A DNA stretch of 64,000 bases, taken from contig NZ_JANGAD010000002.1 in the NCBI RefSeq assembly GCF_024461735.1, forward strand, positions 310,001 to 374,000. The letters are read 5' to 3'. Positions 7,801 through 16,397 of the stretch are shown here, in pieces. This stretch comes from Anaerotignum propionicum. Its GTDB lineage: Bacteria > Bacillota > Clostridia > Lachnospirales > Anaerotignaceae. The stretch's first letter is position 1; each line of letters begins with the position of its first letter. Both the position numbers and the translations under genes were made by a program. The notes under the pieces are model-generated. The model was not told where the DNA came from, searched no databases, and worked only from the letters and a program-made list of their open reading frames with translations.

Positions 7801-9249
7801 ATGGAAATCAGAACAAGGTTTGCGCCCAGTCCAACGGGATATATGCATATTGGCAATTTGCGTACGGCGTTATATGAATATTTGATTGCTAAGTCTCAGG
7901 GGGGGAAATTCATTCTACGTATTGAAGATACAGACCAGGGACGTTTGGTTGAAGGCGCTACAGATATTATATATAATACATTGAAAATGACAGGGTTGCA
8001 TCATGATGAGGGCCCTGATGTTGGTGGTGAATTTGGCCCTTATATACAGAGTGAGCGCATGGGTATGTATATGGATTATGCCAAGGAATTGGTGGAAAAG
8101 GGAGAAGCGTATTATTGCTTCTGTACCAAGGAGCGCTTGGAGGCCTTGAAAGAAAATAATGGTGAAGGGGCGGCATTTGCCAAGTATGACCGCCATTGTT
8201 TCCATTTAACCAAGGAAGAAGTGCAGGAGAAGTTAAATGCAGGTGAGCCCTTTGTTATTCGCCAAAAAATGCCGGAAGAGGGAACAACCACCTTTCAGGA
8301 TATGGTTTATGGCGAAATCACTGTGGAAAATAAAGAGCTGGATGACCAAATTCTCATGAAGGCAGATGGGTTTCCCACCTATAACTTTGCCAACGTGGTT
8401 GATGACCACTTGATGAAAATTACCCACGTGGTAAGAGGTAGCGAGTATTTATCCTCCACACCCAAGTACAATCTGTTGTATCAAGCCTTTGGATGGGATG
8501 CGCCGGTTTACGTGCATTTGCCTGCTGTTATGAGGGATGCACACCATAAGCTTTCTAAGCGCCATGGGGATAAATCCTTTGAAGACTTGGTGAGAGAGGG
8601 ATTCTTGGTTGAGGCAATTGTAAATTACATTGCATTGTTAGGCTGGAGCCCTTCTGATAATACTGAGATTTTCACATTGCAGGAGCTTGAGGAGAAATTT
8701 GATATTGCAGGCTTAAGCAAATCTCCGGCAATTTTTGATATTAAGAAATTAACATGGATGAATGGCGAGTATATGAAGGCTATGGAATTTGAAAAATTCT
8801 ATGACCTGGCTGAGCCAAAGCTTAGGGAAGCCTTGGGAGAAACACAGTTGGATGGCAAAAAAATAGCCGTGCTTTTGCAAAAACGTTTGGAAACCCTGAA
8901 CGATATTCCTGCTCTGGTTGCCTTTTTTAAGGAATTGCCTGTGTATGGAACAGAGCTGTATACCCATAAGAAAATGAAAACTGATGATGCCATTGCATTG
9001 ACCAGCTTAAAGGCTGCAATTCCTGTTTTGCAGGAATTGGCGGAGTGGAGCGAGACAACAATCCATGACAGCTTGATTGCATTGGTTGGGGAGATGGGAA
9101 TTAAAAATGGACAGTTGCTGTGGCCTGTAAGAACAGCTTTGTCAGGTGAGCCTACTTCCCCCGGCGGTGCCATCGAATTGGCAGACATTTTGGGTAAGGA
9201 AGAAACCCTTCGCCGTTTGGAAAAGGGCATTGCTCTTTTAAGCAATTAA
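7801..9249 (+). CDS. gltX: glutamyl-tRNA synthetase
   Basis: Class I aminoacyl-tRNA synthetase of 482 residues, the usual length. It charges tRNA-Glu with glutamate. The Rossmann catalytic domain opens with [20 protein letters not shown] (the HIGH motif), carries RIEDTD, and has the KMSKS equivalent KLSKRHG near residue 250. The helical anticodon-binding domain fills the C-terminal 170 residues. AAAGGAAG precedes the ATG. In most Firmicutes GltX is non-discriminating and also makes Glu-tRNA-Gln for the GatCAB amidotransferase; that gene is not in this window. It is a single-gene unit between two terminators. Confidence 0.97.
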   Translation: MEIRTRFAPSPTGYMHIGNLRTALYEYLIAKSQGGKFILRIEDTDQGRLVEGATDIIYNTLKMTGLHHDEGPDVGGEFGPYIQSERMGMYMDYAKELVEKGEAYYCFCTKERLEALKENNGEGAAFAKYDRHCFHLTKEEVQEKLNAGEPFVIRQKMPEEGTTTFQDMVYGEITVENKELDDQILMKADGFPTYNFANVVDDHLMKITHVVRGSEYLSSTPKYNLLYQAFGWDAPVYVHLPAVMRDAHHKLSKRHGDKSFEDLVREGFLVEAIVNYIALLGWSPSDNTEIFTLQELEEKFDIAGLSKSPAIFDIKKLTWMNGEYMKAMEFEKFYDLAEPKLREALGETQLDGKKIAVLLQKRLETLNDIPALVAFFKELPVYGTELYTHKKMKTDDAIALTSLKAAIPVLQELAEWSETTIHDSLIALVGEMGIKNGQLLWPVRTALSGEPTSPGGAIELADILGKEETLRRLEKGIALLSN

Positions 9250-9294
9250 TGGGAAGTTTTGCATTACATTAAGCTAAGATTCTTTTAAAAACCA

Positions 9295-9335
9295 AGCCTG
9301 TATTGTGGGGATATGCCCTGCAGTATGGGCTTTTT
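9295..9335 (+). terminator. intrinsic terminator after gltX
   Basis: A 16-position stem with several G-T wobbles (AGCCTGTATTGTGGGG against CCCTGCAGTATGGGCT), then TTTTT. A smaller GCC/GGC hairpin with a T-run lies at 9483-9500. Confidence 0.8.
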
Positions 9336-9531
9336 GGTTATCTATGTAAGCAAACCTTGTTATTTAGCTTAAGAAGGTTTTTTTCGTTAAGATTCTATTC
9401 GGCAATTCTTAAAGGAAATGACGGTTTTTGTCCATTGTTTCTTCAAAAAGATTTGGTATCCTATGTATATGAAATTGCAAACAAGCCTTTCCGGGCTTTT
9501 CAAATATATTGACATAGATATACCTCCCCTC

Positions 9532-9586
9532 AAAAAAAAGAACAGGCAATGATTATAGCAGTATGGGCTATAATCATTGCCTGTTC
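9532..9586 (-). terminator. strong terminator of the RlmI-type gene
   Basis: A perfect 20-bp inverted repeat (9540-9559 with 9567-9586) surrounds a 7-base loop. An A-run at 9532-9539 becomes a T-run on the minus strand. It ends the methyltransferase transcript. The stretch between this and the gltX terminator (about 9336-9531) shows nothing else convincing. Confidence 0.85.
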
Positions 9587-9604
9587 TTCGTAGTTCAAGA
9601 AAAA

Positions 9605-10807
9605 TCAGGGATTTTGGCACACCTGAAAGATATAAAACTTTAGATAATAGGACTCATCTGCAGCCCAAAGAATGGGGTGGTCGGGAGATTGGGTGCGATA
9701 TTCCACCTGTCGAAGACGCTTATGCACATTTTTTGCGGCCTGACCAATGGTTTGTGTGAACAATTCGGGGGTCATGAAATGGGAGCAGGAGCAGGTTGCT
9801 AAAAATCCGCCGTCTTTCACCAGTTTCATTGCCCGCAAGTTAATTTCACGGTAACCCTTGATTGCATTTTTTATGGAGTTTCTGGATTTTGTAAACGCGG
9901 GTGGATCAAGAATTATGACGTCAAATTTCTGCCCTTCCTTTTCTAAACGGGGAAGAAGCTCAAAAACGTCTTCGCATTGAAAATGAACCACGCTTTCCAA
10001 GCTGTTTAACTTGGCATTCTCTGTAGCTTGGTCAACGGCAAGCTGAGAGGCATCAATGCCCAAAACCCTTCTTGCACCTGCAATGCCCGCATTTAAAGCA
10101 AAAGAGCCTGTGTGGGTGAAGCAGTCTAATACGTCAGCCCCTTGGCAAAGCTTGTGAATGGCGGCACGGTTATATTTTTGGTCAAGAAAAAAGCCTGTTT
10201 TTTGTCCATCTTCTACATCAACCATATATTTTACGCCGTTCTCGATGATCTCAACTTTTGTATCAAAGGGATGGCTTAGGAATCCTTTCACCCGTTCCAT
10301 ACCTTCCTGTTGACGTACTTTTGCGTCACTTCTTTCATAAATACCCCGAATGGATATGCCGTCCTTTTCTAATATTTCAACCAAAAGGTTCAAAATATAA
10401 GTCTTCATGTTGTCAATGCCTAAGGCTAGAGATTGTACCACCAACACATCAGAGAATTTATCAACAATTAGTCCGGGTAAAAAATCCGCCTCACCAAAAA
10501 TAAGGCGGCAGGAGGAGGTGTCTACGGTTTTTTTGCGGTAAGCCCACGCGGCTTCCACGCGGCGACGAAGAAAATCCTCATCAATTACGGTATTTTTATC
10601 TCGTGTCATCATTCGAATAATTATCTTTGAATGATTGTTGTAAAAGCCTGTGCCCAAGGGGTAGCCGTCAAAATCCAAAACAGATACCAACTGACCATTG
10701 ACAATGCCTTCATCGGTTTGCGCAATTTCGTTATCATAAATCCAAAGCCCGCCTGCTTTTAACATGCGGCCTTCACCCTTTTTTAGGGTGACAATGGGTA
10801 ATTCCAT
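9605..10807 (-). CDS. RlmI-type class I rRNA (cytosine) methyltransferase
   Basis: SAM-dependent methyltransferase of 400 residues in the RlmI/YwbD family, which modifies cytosine in large-subunit rRNA. An N-terminal PUA domain (about 1-70; KKGEGRMLKAGGLWIYDNEI) binds RNA, a central beta domain follows, and a Rossmann fold has the SAM loop VLDCFTHTGSFALNA, acidic GIDAS and the IILDPPAF catalytic-pocket motif. The start at 10807 has AGGAGG upstream. An alternative in-frame start 22 codons earlier would run through the deoD terminator and is rejected. The exact target base is inferred from the family. Confidence 0.88.
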   Translation of the reverse strand: MELPIVTLKKGEGRMLKAGGLWIYDNEIAQTDEGIVNGQLVSVLDFDGYPLGTGFYNNHSKIIIRMMTRDKNTVIDEDFLRRRVEAAWAYRKKTVDTSSCRLIFGEADFLPGLIVDKFSDVLVVQSLALGIDNMKTYILNLLVEILEKDGISIRGIYERSDAKVRQQEGMERVKGFLSHPFDTKVEIIENGVKYMVDVEDGQKTGFFLDQKYNRAAIHKLCQGADVLDCFTHTGSFALNAGIAGARRVLGIDASQLAVDQATENAKLNSLESVVHFQCEDVFELLPRLEKEGQKFDVIILDPPAFTKSRNSIKNAIKGYREINLRAMKLVKDGGFLATCSCSHFMTPELFTQTIGQAAKNVHKRLRQVEYRTQSPDHPILWAADESYYLKFYIFQVCQNP

Positions 10808-10845
10808 ATAAAAATCCTCCTGTTGTGTGGGGTAAAAAGAATAAG

Positions 10846-10871
10846 GGGGGTACCGAAGCTTCGATACCCCC
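10846..10871 (-). terminator. terminator between deoD and the RlmI-type gene
   Basis: A 12-bp near-perfect stem (GGGGGTATCGAA with TTCGGTACCCCC read on the minus strand) is followed by TTATTCTTTTT. It ends the deoD transcript just before the methyltransferase ribosome binding site, so some read-through is likely. Confidence 0.75.
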
Positions 10872-10885
10872 AAGTAATAGTACGA

Positions 10886-11605
10886 TTATTTTTTGTCCAT
10901 TTTCAGTGCTGTTTCTAAGGCAATTTCCATCATTTGCGTGAAGGTATTCTGTCTTTCTTCAGCTGTGGTTTCTTCCCCTGTAAGGGGTTTGTCCGAAATG
11001 GTTAAAAGAGCCAAAGCTCTTTTGCCCAATCTGGCTGCGTTCATGTATAAGGCCGCAGCTTCCATTTCTACGCAAAGGATGCCCATTTTTGTCCAATTTT
11101 CCATGTTGTTTGGACGGTCATCATAGAAGGTATCAGAGGACAAAATATTGCCTACCTTTAGTTCCTGCCCTAGTTCTTTTGCAGAATCCACTGCCGCTGT
11201 TAACAGTTCATAATCTGCTAAATTACAGAGGGTTCCTGCAATTTCATACTGTGCACCAAAGTTAGACGTGGTGCTTGCGCCCATGCCGGCTACAATATCT
11301 CGCAGTTGAAGCTTATCATTGAAAGCCCCTGCGGAACCGATACGGATGATATTTTCCACATCATAGAAGGAGAACAGCTCATAGCTGTAAATCCCCATGG
11401 AGGGCATGCCCATGCCGCTGGCCATAACGGAGACCCTCGTTCCCTTATATGTGCCTGTGTAGCCTTGAATACCTCTGACATTATTGACTAATACGGCGTC
11501 CTGCAAAAATGTTTCGGCGATAAATTTTGCGCGTAAGGGATCACCGGGCATCAACACGGTTTTTGCAAACTCCCCTTTTTCTGCTGAAATATGTGGTGTT
11601 GCCAT
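10886..11605 (-). CDS. deoD: purine-nucleoside phosphorylase, DeoD type
   Basis: Cytoplasmic enzyme of 239 residues that splits purine (deoxy)nucleosides with phosphate to free base and (deoxy)ribose-1-phosphate. It has the hexameric NP-I family layout: [31 protein letters not shown] at the start (His4, phosphate-binding Gly20/Arg24 region), [18 protein letters not shown] (ribose-binding Met/Glu) and TISD near the end (catalytic Asp). Length and all motifs match DeoD. AAGGAGG precedes the ATG. It has its own terminator and no visible operon partner upstream. Confidence 0.95.
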   Translation of the reverse strand: MATPHISAEKGEFAKTVLMPGDPLRAKFIAETFLQDAVLVNNVRGIQGYTGTYKGTRVSVMASGMGMPSMGIYSYELFSFYDVENIIRIGSAGAFNDKLQLRDIVAGMGASTTSNFGAQYEIAGTLCNLADYELLTAAVDSAKELGQELKVGNILSSDTFYDDRPNNMENWTKMGILCVEMEAAALYMNAARLGKRALALLTISDKPLTGEETTAEERQNTFTQMMEIALETALKMDKK

Positions 11606-11767
11606 AAGAAATTACCTCCTTTGTTCTCTATAGAATACAGTTTTGCTTTTTATCCTATTTCTATACCATACTATACCATTTTTTCGGTTTTAAGGGAATA
11701 GTCCATGAGAAAAAGACATTTCATATACGAAAAAACTTCCAGATAGGGTGTTTTTCATGGAAAAGGC

Positions 11768-11796
11768 TTGACTTTAGCTGGGGGGTATGGTATTTA
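11768..11796 (+). promoter_or_regulatory. promoter of the lysine-riboswitch transcript
   Basis: TTGACT at 11768-11773, a 17-base spacer and TATTTA at 11791-11796. Transcription would begin about 30 bases before the aptamer. The rest of 11606-11835 shows no further feature. Confidence 0.5.
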
Positions 11797-11835
11797 TGAA
11801 AGAAAGTCGGTTTTTGCCGACGGAACATTTATATA

Positions 11836-11993
11836 AGATAGAGGTGCAGTGCTCATGAGTAACCCTTCAAAAACGTTAAGGCGACGGTAGGGAGAAAGGG
11901 ATCATTGCCGAAGTCGGGTTTTCCTGCCTTAGGGGCCTTGGCTGGTGCATTGCAAAATATGTAATGTACTGTCACTTATGTGGAGCGCTATCG
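11836..11993 (+). ncRNA. lysine riboswitch (L box)
   Basis: The sequence carries the conserved L-box blocks in order: GATAG-AGGTGC opening helix (11837 on), the GAGTAAC loop motif, AAAGGGATCATTGCCGAAGT, GGCTGG, ACTGTCAC, and GGAGCGCTATC closing at 11992. P1 is GATAG with CTATC. The five-helix lysine aptamer controls lysine biosynthesis and transport genes. Here a terminator follows at 12026 and an NhaC-family transporter gene lies downstream, so lysine binding should stop transcription of the transporter. Confidence 0.93.
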
Positions 11994-12025
11994 GAAACTC
12001 GGAATATCCCAATATAGGATCCTTC

Positions 12026-12058
12026 TGAAGCCATGCGCCCCATGGCTTTGTTTTTTTG
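12026..12058 (+). terminator. riboswitch-controlled terminator
   Basis: AAGCCATG (12028-12035) pairs with CATGGCTT (12041-12048), then TGTTTTTTT. It lies 35 bases after the lysine aptamer and about 220 bases before the gene, as expected for transcription attenuation. The stretch 12059-12281 shows no other clear element. Confidence 0.8.
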
Positions 12059-12281
12059 TTCTGAAATGCAGATTCTCCCATGCTACATAGATTTTTAGGG
12101 AATGGACATGCATCGGAATCCGGGAATACCTTTGTTTCAAAATAATGTGTATTGATTTCAGAAGGGAAAACAAGCTGGGGTAGATGGTAAGAGGGTATTG
12201 CCTGATAATCTTTAGTCTTAAGCAAGTTTCCATAGCGAAGGGTATAATACATTTTTTATGATTCCGGAAAGGGGAAGGGTT

Positions 12282-13922
12282 ATGTACAACACAAAGAAAA
12301 AGCCCATGCTCAATAAGCTCATTGTATTTATGCTTTTGATCATGGCGATGACGTTCACTGTTTTTGCCGGGGAGGCGGAAGCGGGGGAAATTAGCAATAT
12401 GTATGCAACATTTTGGTCCTTGGTTCCACCATTGGTAGCGATTATTTTGGCACTGATTACCAAAGAGGTTTACTCCTCTTTATTTGTAGGTATTGTTGTG
12501 GGTGCTCTGTTTTACAATAATTTTAATTTGAAACAGGCATATCTGACAATTCTTACAAATGAAACGGATGGCGGCTTGCTGGCAAAGCTGTCAAATAGTT
12601 GGAATGTAGGTATTATCATTTTCTTAGTTATTCTGGGTATTATGGTATCATTGATGAACAAGGCTGGAGGTTCTGCGGCTTACGGTGAATGGGCACGTAA
12701 TAAAATTAAAACCAGAAAGGGTGCTTTGTTATCTACCTTTATGCTGGGTGTTTTAATCTTCGTTGACGATTATTTCAACTGCTTAACCGTAGGTAGTGTT
12801 ATGCGTCCTGTAACAGATACGCATAAGATTTCCCGTGCAAAGCTGGCATATATTATTGATGCAACGGCAGCACCTGTTTGTATTATAGCACCCATTTCCT
12901 CTTGGGCAGCAGCAGTTGCTGGTGTTGTGAGCGGTGTGAATGGGCTGGATTTATTTATCCGTGCAATACCTTACAATTTCTATGCACTGCTTACTATTAT
13001 AACTATGATAGTATTAACTGTATTAAATTTCGACTTTGGGCCTATGCGTCTGCATGAGATGAACGCCCAGATGAATGACGATATTTATACCACACCAGAA
13101 AGACCCTATGCAGATTGTTCTGATGGGGAAGTAACGGGCAAGGGGAAAGTAATTGATTTGGTATTGCCTGTTGTTGTTTTGATTATCTCCTGCGTTGTTG
13201 GTATGATTTATACCGGCGGATTTTTCGAAGGAGAAACCTTTGTGAATGCTTTTGCTGGATGCGATGCTTCTGTTGGCTTGCTTTTAGGCTCTGCTGGAGC
13301 GTTGCTTATTACATTTTTAATTTATATTCCTCGTCGTGTACTTACTTTCAACGAATTTATGTCTTGCTTGCCTGATGGTTTTAAGGCTATGGTTCCTGCA
13401 ATTTTAATTTTAACTTTTGCTTGGACTTTAAGTGGTATTACCGGCCTATTGGGTGCAGACCAGTTTGTTGCAGGAATTTTAGAAAGCAACTTAGGCATGT
13501 TGCAAGTGTTATTGCCAGTTATTGTATTTTTAATTGCCGTTTTCTTAGCATTTGCAACAGGTACCTCATGGGGAACCTTCGGTATACTTTTACCTATAGT
13601 AGTGCCAATTTTAGACCCTACAAGCGAAATATTGGTCATTACTGTAGCGGCTACCTTGGCTGGTGCTGTATGTGGCGATCATTGCTCACCAATATCTGAT
13701 ACCACCATCATGGCTTCCACAGGCGCCCAGTGTGACCATATCAATCATGTTTCCACACAGTTACCTTATGCCTTTACGGTAGCGGCTGTTTCTGCAGTGA
13801 ATTATATTTTAGCTGCTATGATTCAGAATTGGATGATTAATCTTCCCATTGCCATCGTAAGTATGATTGTTACCATTTTTATCCTTAAGGGTATTTATGA
13901 TGCGAAAGAGAAAAGGGCATAA
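12282..13922 (+). CDS. NhaC-family transporter, predicted lysine importer
   Basis: Membrane protein of 546 residues, about 12-14 helices, in the NhaC Na+/H+ antiporter superfamily. Visible family stretches include WSLVPPLVAIILALITKEVY, VDDYFNCLTVGSVMRPVTD (charged pair in a membrane segment), APISSWAAAVAG, FATGTSWGTFGILLPI and GDHCSPISDTTIMAS. A hydrophobic N-terminus with an Ala-rich GEAEAGE stretch resembles a signal anchor. The lysine riboswitch immediately upstream fits the LysW subgroup of NhaC proteins proposed from riboswitch comparison to import lysine. The start at 12282 follows GGGGAAGGG. It is monocistronic, with a terminator right after. Confidence 0.88.
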   Translation: MYNTKKKPMLNKLIVFMLLIMAMTFTVFAGEAEAGEISNMYATFWSLVPPLVAIILALITKEVYSSLFVGIVVGALFYNNFNLKQAYLTILTNETDGGLLAKLSNSWNVGIIIFLVILGIMVSLMNKAGGSAAYGEWARNKIKTRKGALLSTFMLGVLIFVDDYFNCLTVGSVMRPVTDTHKISRAKLAYIIDATAAPVCIIAPISSWAAAVAGVVSGVNGLDLFIRAIPYNFYALLTIITMIVLTVLNFDFGPMRLHEMNAQMNDDIYTTPERPYADCSDGEVTGKGKVIDLVLPVVVLIISCVVGMIYTGGFFEGETFVNAFAGCDASVGLLLGSAGALLITFLIYIPRRVLTFNEFMSCLPDGFKAMVPAILILTFAWTLSGITGLLGADQFVAGILESNLGMLQVLLPVIVFLIAVFLAFATGTSWGTFGILLPIVVPILDPTSEILVITVAATLAGAVCGDHCSPISDTTIMASTGAQCDHINHVSTQLPYAFTVAAVSAVNYILAAMIQNWMINLPIAIVSMIVTIFILKGIYDAKEKRA

Positions 13923-13960
13923 TTGCCTTCATCATAGGTTGACAAAACTAGATTGAAGTA

Positions 13961-13991
13961 AAAAAGCAGATGGATAACATCTGCTTTTTTG
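13961..13991 (+). terminator. intrinsic terminator after the NhaC-family gene
   Basis: AAAAAGCAGATG pairs with CATCTGCTTTTT, followed by T-rich sequence. Confidence 0.9.
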
Positions 13992-14028
13992 TTTAGAATG
14001 AAAGTTTTTTCTTAGAATCTAAAAAAAG

Positions 14029-14079
14029 AAAAACCCAATTGCAAGTAGTGCTACTACCATGTAATTGGGTTTTCGTTTT
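14029..14079. terminator. bidirectional terminator after bacteriohemerythrin
   Basis: AAAACCCAATT pairs with AATTGGGTTTT with an inner AGTAGT/ACTACT-like helix. T-rich sequence follows on the plus strand and an A-run precedes it, so it serves the minus-strand hemerythrin gene. A related hairpin lies on the other side of that gene at 14641-14668. Confidence 0.8.
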
Positions 14080-14092
14080 TAAGTTATGTATA

Positions 14093-14497
14093 TTACTGCT
14101 GGGAAAGAATGTGCTTTGCAACCTTAACATCTTCCCGTTTAATATGATTAATGAGCCAGCTGCCCACCTGCATATTTACTTCGCCTACCAATTGAATGGT
14201 CGCACCTTCTTTTTTTAGACGAGCCGCAATGCCATCTACCACTTTAATAAAATTCTCGTGGAGTTTTTTATGATTTTCGAAGTCGGGATACTTATATTTT
14301 TGCTGTAATATCTGTTCATGGGAAAAATGGGTTCTTGTGTACTGAGCCAAAAAATCTACGGTATTTATAACCTCGGCGCGCCCTTTGCCAGTGGAGCAAG
14401 CATCTAAAAGATTATTAATTGCCTGAATCAGTTGTTTGTGTTCTGTATCAATTTGAGTGTTTCCTGTTTCCAAATCTTTTGTCCATGTAAAAGCCAT
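14093..14497 (-). CDS. bacteriohemerythrin
   Basis: Small di-iron oxygen-binding protein of 134 residues, one four-helix bundle. All expected iron ligands are visible: His20 in DTEHKQL, His57 and Glu61 in THFSHEQ, His76 and His80 in NHKKLHENF, His118 and Asp123 in NHIKREDV. The family binds O2 reversibly and is common in anaerobes as an oxygen scavenger or sensor. It has no extra domain, so it is a free carrier and not part of a chemoreceptor. GGAGG lies upstream of the ATG. It is monocistronic. The neighbouring DNA-repair genes nfo and ogt suggest, but do not prove, an oxidative-stress context. Confidence 0.93.
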   Translation of the reverse strand: MAFTWTKDLETGNTQIDTEHKQLIQAINNLLDACSTGKGRAEVINTVDFLAQYTRTHFSHEQILQQKYKYPDFENHKKLHENFIKVVDGIAARLKKEGATIQLVGEVNMQVGSWLINHIKREDVKVAKHILSQQ

Positions 14498-14640
14498 AAA
14501 ATACCTCCTTATATTTTAAGCGTATTTTGTTTTAAATCATCGAAAATATCTTTTGTTATATTTTAACACATTTTATTGCAAATGCAACAACATATTAAAG
14601 AAGAATGATTACTTTTTACTAGAAACAAATAAGGATTTGG

Positions 14641-14668
14641 CCCAATTGCAAGGGTAGTGCTGATTGGG
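14641..14668. repeat. hairpin related to the hemerythrin terminator
   Basis: CCCAAT and ATTGGG flank a short loop that shares CCCAATTGCAAG and TAGTGCT with the terminator at 14034-14069. The copy lies in the 355-base gap between the hemerythrin and nfo genes. Another hairpin (AAGGGGAAA with TTTCCCTT, about 14812-14834) lies just before the nfo ribosome binding site. No clear promoter was seen. Confidence 0.5.
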
Positions 14669-14852
14669 CTTGCGAAAAAACAATCTTTCCAGTATGATTA
14701 GGGCAAAGATGGAAAAACTCCTATGGATACAGAGAAAAGTGTTTATGATTAGTTATTAGGGTGGGGAATTTTGAAAAGCACCAAAGCGAGGTTAAGTTGA
14801 GATAAAGTAAGGGGAAACGTTTATCTTTCCCTTTTCAAGAGGAGGTATGTCC

Positions 14853-15689
14853 ATGTTTTGGATTGGTTGTCATTTATCTGCGGCAAAGGGTTACCTTGCC
14901 ATGGGTAAGGATGCGGAGAAAATCGGTGCCAATGTTTTTCAGTTTTTTACAAGAAACCCAAGAGGGGGCAATGTGAAGGCGCTGGATAAAGGGGATTTGG
15001 AGGCATATGTTGCTTTTGCCAAAGAGAAGGGGTTTGGTACGCTGTTAGCCCATGCCCCCTATACCATGAATGCCTGTTCAGCCGATGAAGGGTTGAGGGC
15101 ATTTGCCCGACGGATGATGGAGGAGGACTTAGAGCGGCTGGAGCTTTTGCCCAATGTAATGTATAACTTTCATCCCGGCAGTCATGTAAAGCAGGGAGCA
15201 GAAGTGGGAATTCAGGTTATATCCCAGATGCTGAGAGAGGTTTTAAAAAATGGAGGAAAAACCCCCATTTTGTTGGAAACAATGGCGGGCAAAGGCAGTG
15301 AAGTAGGGCGTAGTTTTGAGGAAATCAATGAAATTATTCAGCAAGTGGATGGACATGAGCGGATGGGGGTTTGTTTGGATACCTGCCATGTTTATGACGG
15401 GGGTTATGACATTGTGGGGGATTTAGACGGTGTTCTGGCTGAATTCGATGGCATTATCGGTTTGGATCGGTTGCAGGCCATTCATTTAAATGATAGTAAA
15501 AACCCTATGGGAAGTCATAAAGATCGCCACGAAAAAATTGGTGAGGGGTCTTTGGGATTAGAAGGGATTTCCACAATCATAAATCACCCTAAGCTGATGC
15601 ATTTGCCTTTTTATTTGGAAACGCCAAATGAGTTAGAAGGATATGGAGCGGAGATTGCGTTGTTAAAAGCGAAGAGAAAAGAAGGCTGA
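14853..15689 (+). CDS. nfo: endonuclease IV (AP endonuclease)
   Basis: Zinc-dependent AP endonuclease of 278 residues that cuts 5' to abasic sites in base-excision repair. The TIM-barrel signatures are present: [73 protein letters not shown] and LETPN, covering the three-zinc ligand set. The start is placed at the second of two nearby ATGs (14853) because GGAGG ends 7 bases before it; the ATG at 14847 is only one base from that site. The ogt gene follows after a dispersed repeat, giving a small DNA-repair unit. Confidence 0.95.
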   Translation: MFWIGCHLSAAKGYLAMGKDAEKIGANVFQFFTRNPRGGNVKALDKGDLEAYVAFAKEKGFGTLLAHAPYTMNACSADEGLRAFARRMMEEDLERLELLPNVMYNFHPGSHVKQGAEVGIQVISQMLREVLKNGGKTPILLETMAGKGSEVGRSFEEINEIIQQVDGHERMGVCLDTCHVYDGGYDIVGDLDGVLAEFDGIIGLDRLQAIHLNDSKNPMGSHKDRHEKIGEGSLGLEGISTIINHPKLMHLPFYLETPNELEGYGAEIALLKAKRKEG

Positions 15690-15756
15690 TTCTCAAGATT
15701 TATGGGGATTGGTTGATTTAAAATATGCACTGGCAAAAATGAAATTTAAGGATGCA

Positions 15757-15817
15757 AAAGTTTGGGTCAAGCCTTTGCAAAGGCTTGGGGGATTGGGGGC
15801 ACAGCCCCGAGACCTTG
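15757..15817. repeat. dispersed palindromic repeat, copy 1
   Basis: A 61-base unit with two palindromes: CAAGCCTTTG with its exact complement CAAAGGCTTG (15768-15787), and GGGGC-ACA-GCCCC (15796-15808). It begins AAAGTTTGGGTCAAGCCTTT, nearly the same 20 bases as the copy at 34622, and ends in a CCCGAGACCTTG stretch that resembles CCCGATAACTTG in that copy. It sits between nfo and ogt and contains no stop in the ogt frame. Confidence 0.7.
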
Positions 15818-15849
15818 GATGTATGATTTTAAAGAACGGAGGGTTTGTA

Positions 15850-16314
15850 TTGGAGAAAATCCATTTTTATCATAGCCCGATTGGGATATTGGTATTGGGT
15901 GAAGAGGATGGTTTCCTTACTCGTGTATCTTTTCATAAGGGAATCAATACACCTTACATCATAGAAAATACACCTTTGCTGGAAAAAACAGAGAAGCAGC
16001 TCAAGGAATATTTTAAGGGGGAAAGAATGTCTTTTGACGTTCCTTTGCGCCCTATGGGCACAGACTTTCAAAAAAAGGTGTGGCAGGCACTGGCAAGGAT
16101 TCCTTATGGCGCCACTGCCTCCTATGGTGACATTGCAAAGCAGGTTGATTCGGAAAAGGCTTTTCGGGCAGTTGGCATGGCAAATAATAAGAATCCCTTG
16201 GCCATTGTCATCCCCTGTCATAGTGTCATCGGCAGTGATGGGAAATTAGTGGGTTATGGGGGCGGCTTAGAAAATAAAATTTTCTTATTAAGCCATGAAA
16301 CAAAATATAGATAA
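15850..16314 (+). CDS. ogt: methylated-DNA--[protein]-cysteine S-methyltransferase
   Basis: Suicide repair protein of 154 residues that takes methyl groups from O6-methylguanine. It has the RNase H-like N-terminal domain and the winged-helix domain with PYGATASYGDIA, the arginine-finger region FRAVGMANNKNP, and the active-site PCHSV (Cys123). The start is a TTG at 15850 with CGGAGGG 6 bases upstream, which gives the usual family length. A longer frame opening at 15709 would add 47 residues translated from the dispersed repeat and is rejected. It probably shares a transcript with nfo. Confidence 0.9.
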   Translation: MEKIHFYHSPIGILVLGEEDGFLTRVSFHKGINTPYIIENTPLLEKTEKQLKEYFKGERMSFDVPLRPMGTDFQKKVWQALARIPYGATASYGDIAKQVDSEKAFRAVGMANNKNPLAIVIPCHSVIGSDGKLVGYGGGLENKIFLLSHETKYR

Positions 16315-16320
16315 TAAATA

Positions 16321-16366
16321 TGAAAAGCTGTTGGCAGGGGAGAATCAATGCCAACAGCTTTTATTG
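16321..16366 (+). terminator. intrinsic terminator after ogt
   Basis: AAAAGCTGTTGGCA (16323-16336) pairs perfectly with TGCCAACAGCTTTT (16349-16362), followed by ATTGTTT. It also faces the convergent folT gene. Confidence 0.85.
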
Positions 16367-16397
16367 TTTGTTATAGTGTAGTCCTATTTACAACAGT

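Noticed and set aside
9303-9512. Plus-strand open frame of 69 residues after gltX
   Set aside because: It begins inside the gltX terminator stem and has no plausible ribosome binding site.
10808-10873. Longer N-terminus of the RlmI-type protein
   Set aside because: It would be translated through the deoD terminator; the ATG at 10807 has AGGAGG upstream.
11929-12252. Minus-strand open frame of 107 residues upstream of the NhaC-type gene
   Set aside because: It covers the end of the lysine riboswitch and its terminator on the opposite strand and has no ribosome binding site.
15709-15849. Longer N-terminus of ogt starting at 15709
   Set aside because: The extra 47 residues are translated from the dispersed repeat. 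A TTG at 15850 has CGGAGGG 6 bases upstream and gives the normal family length.
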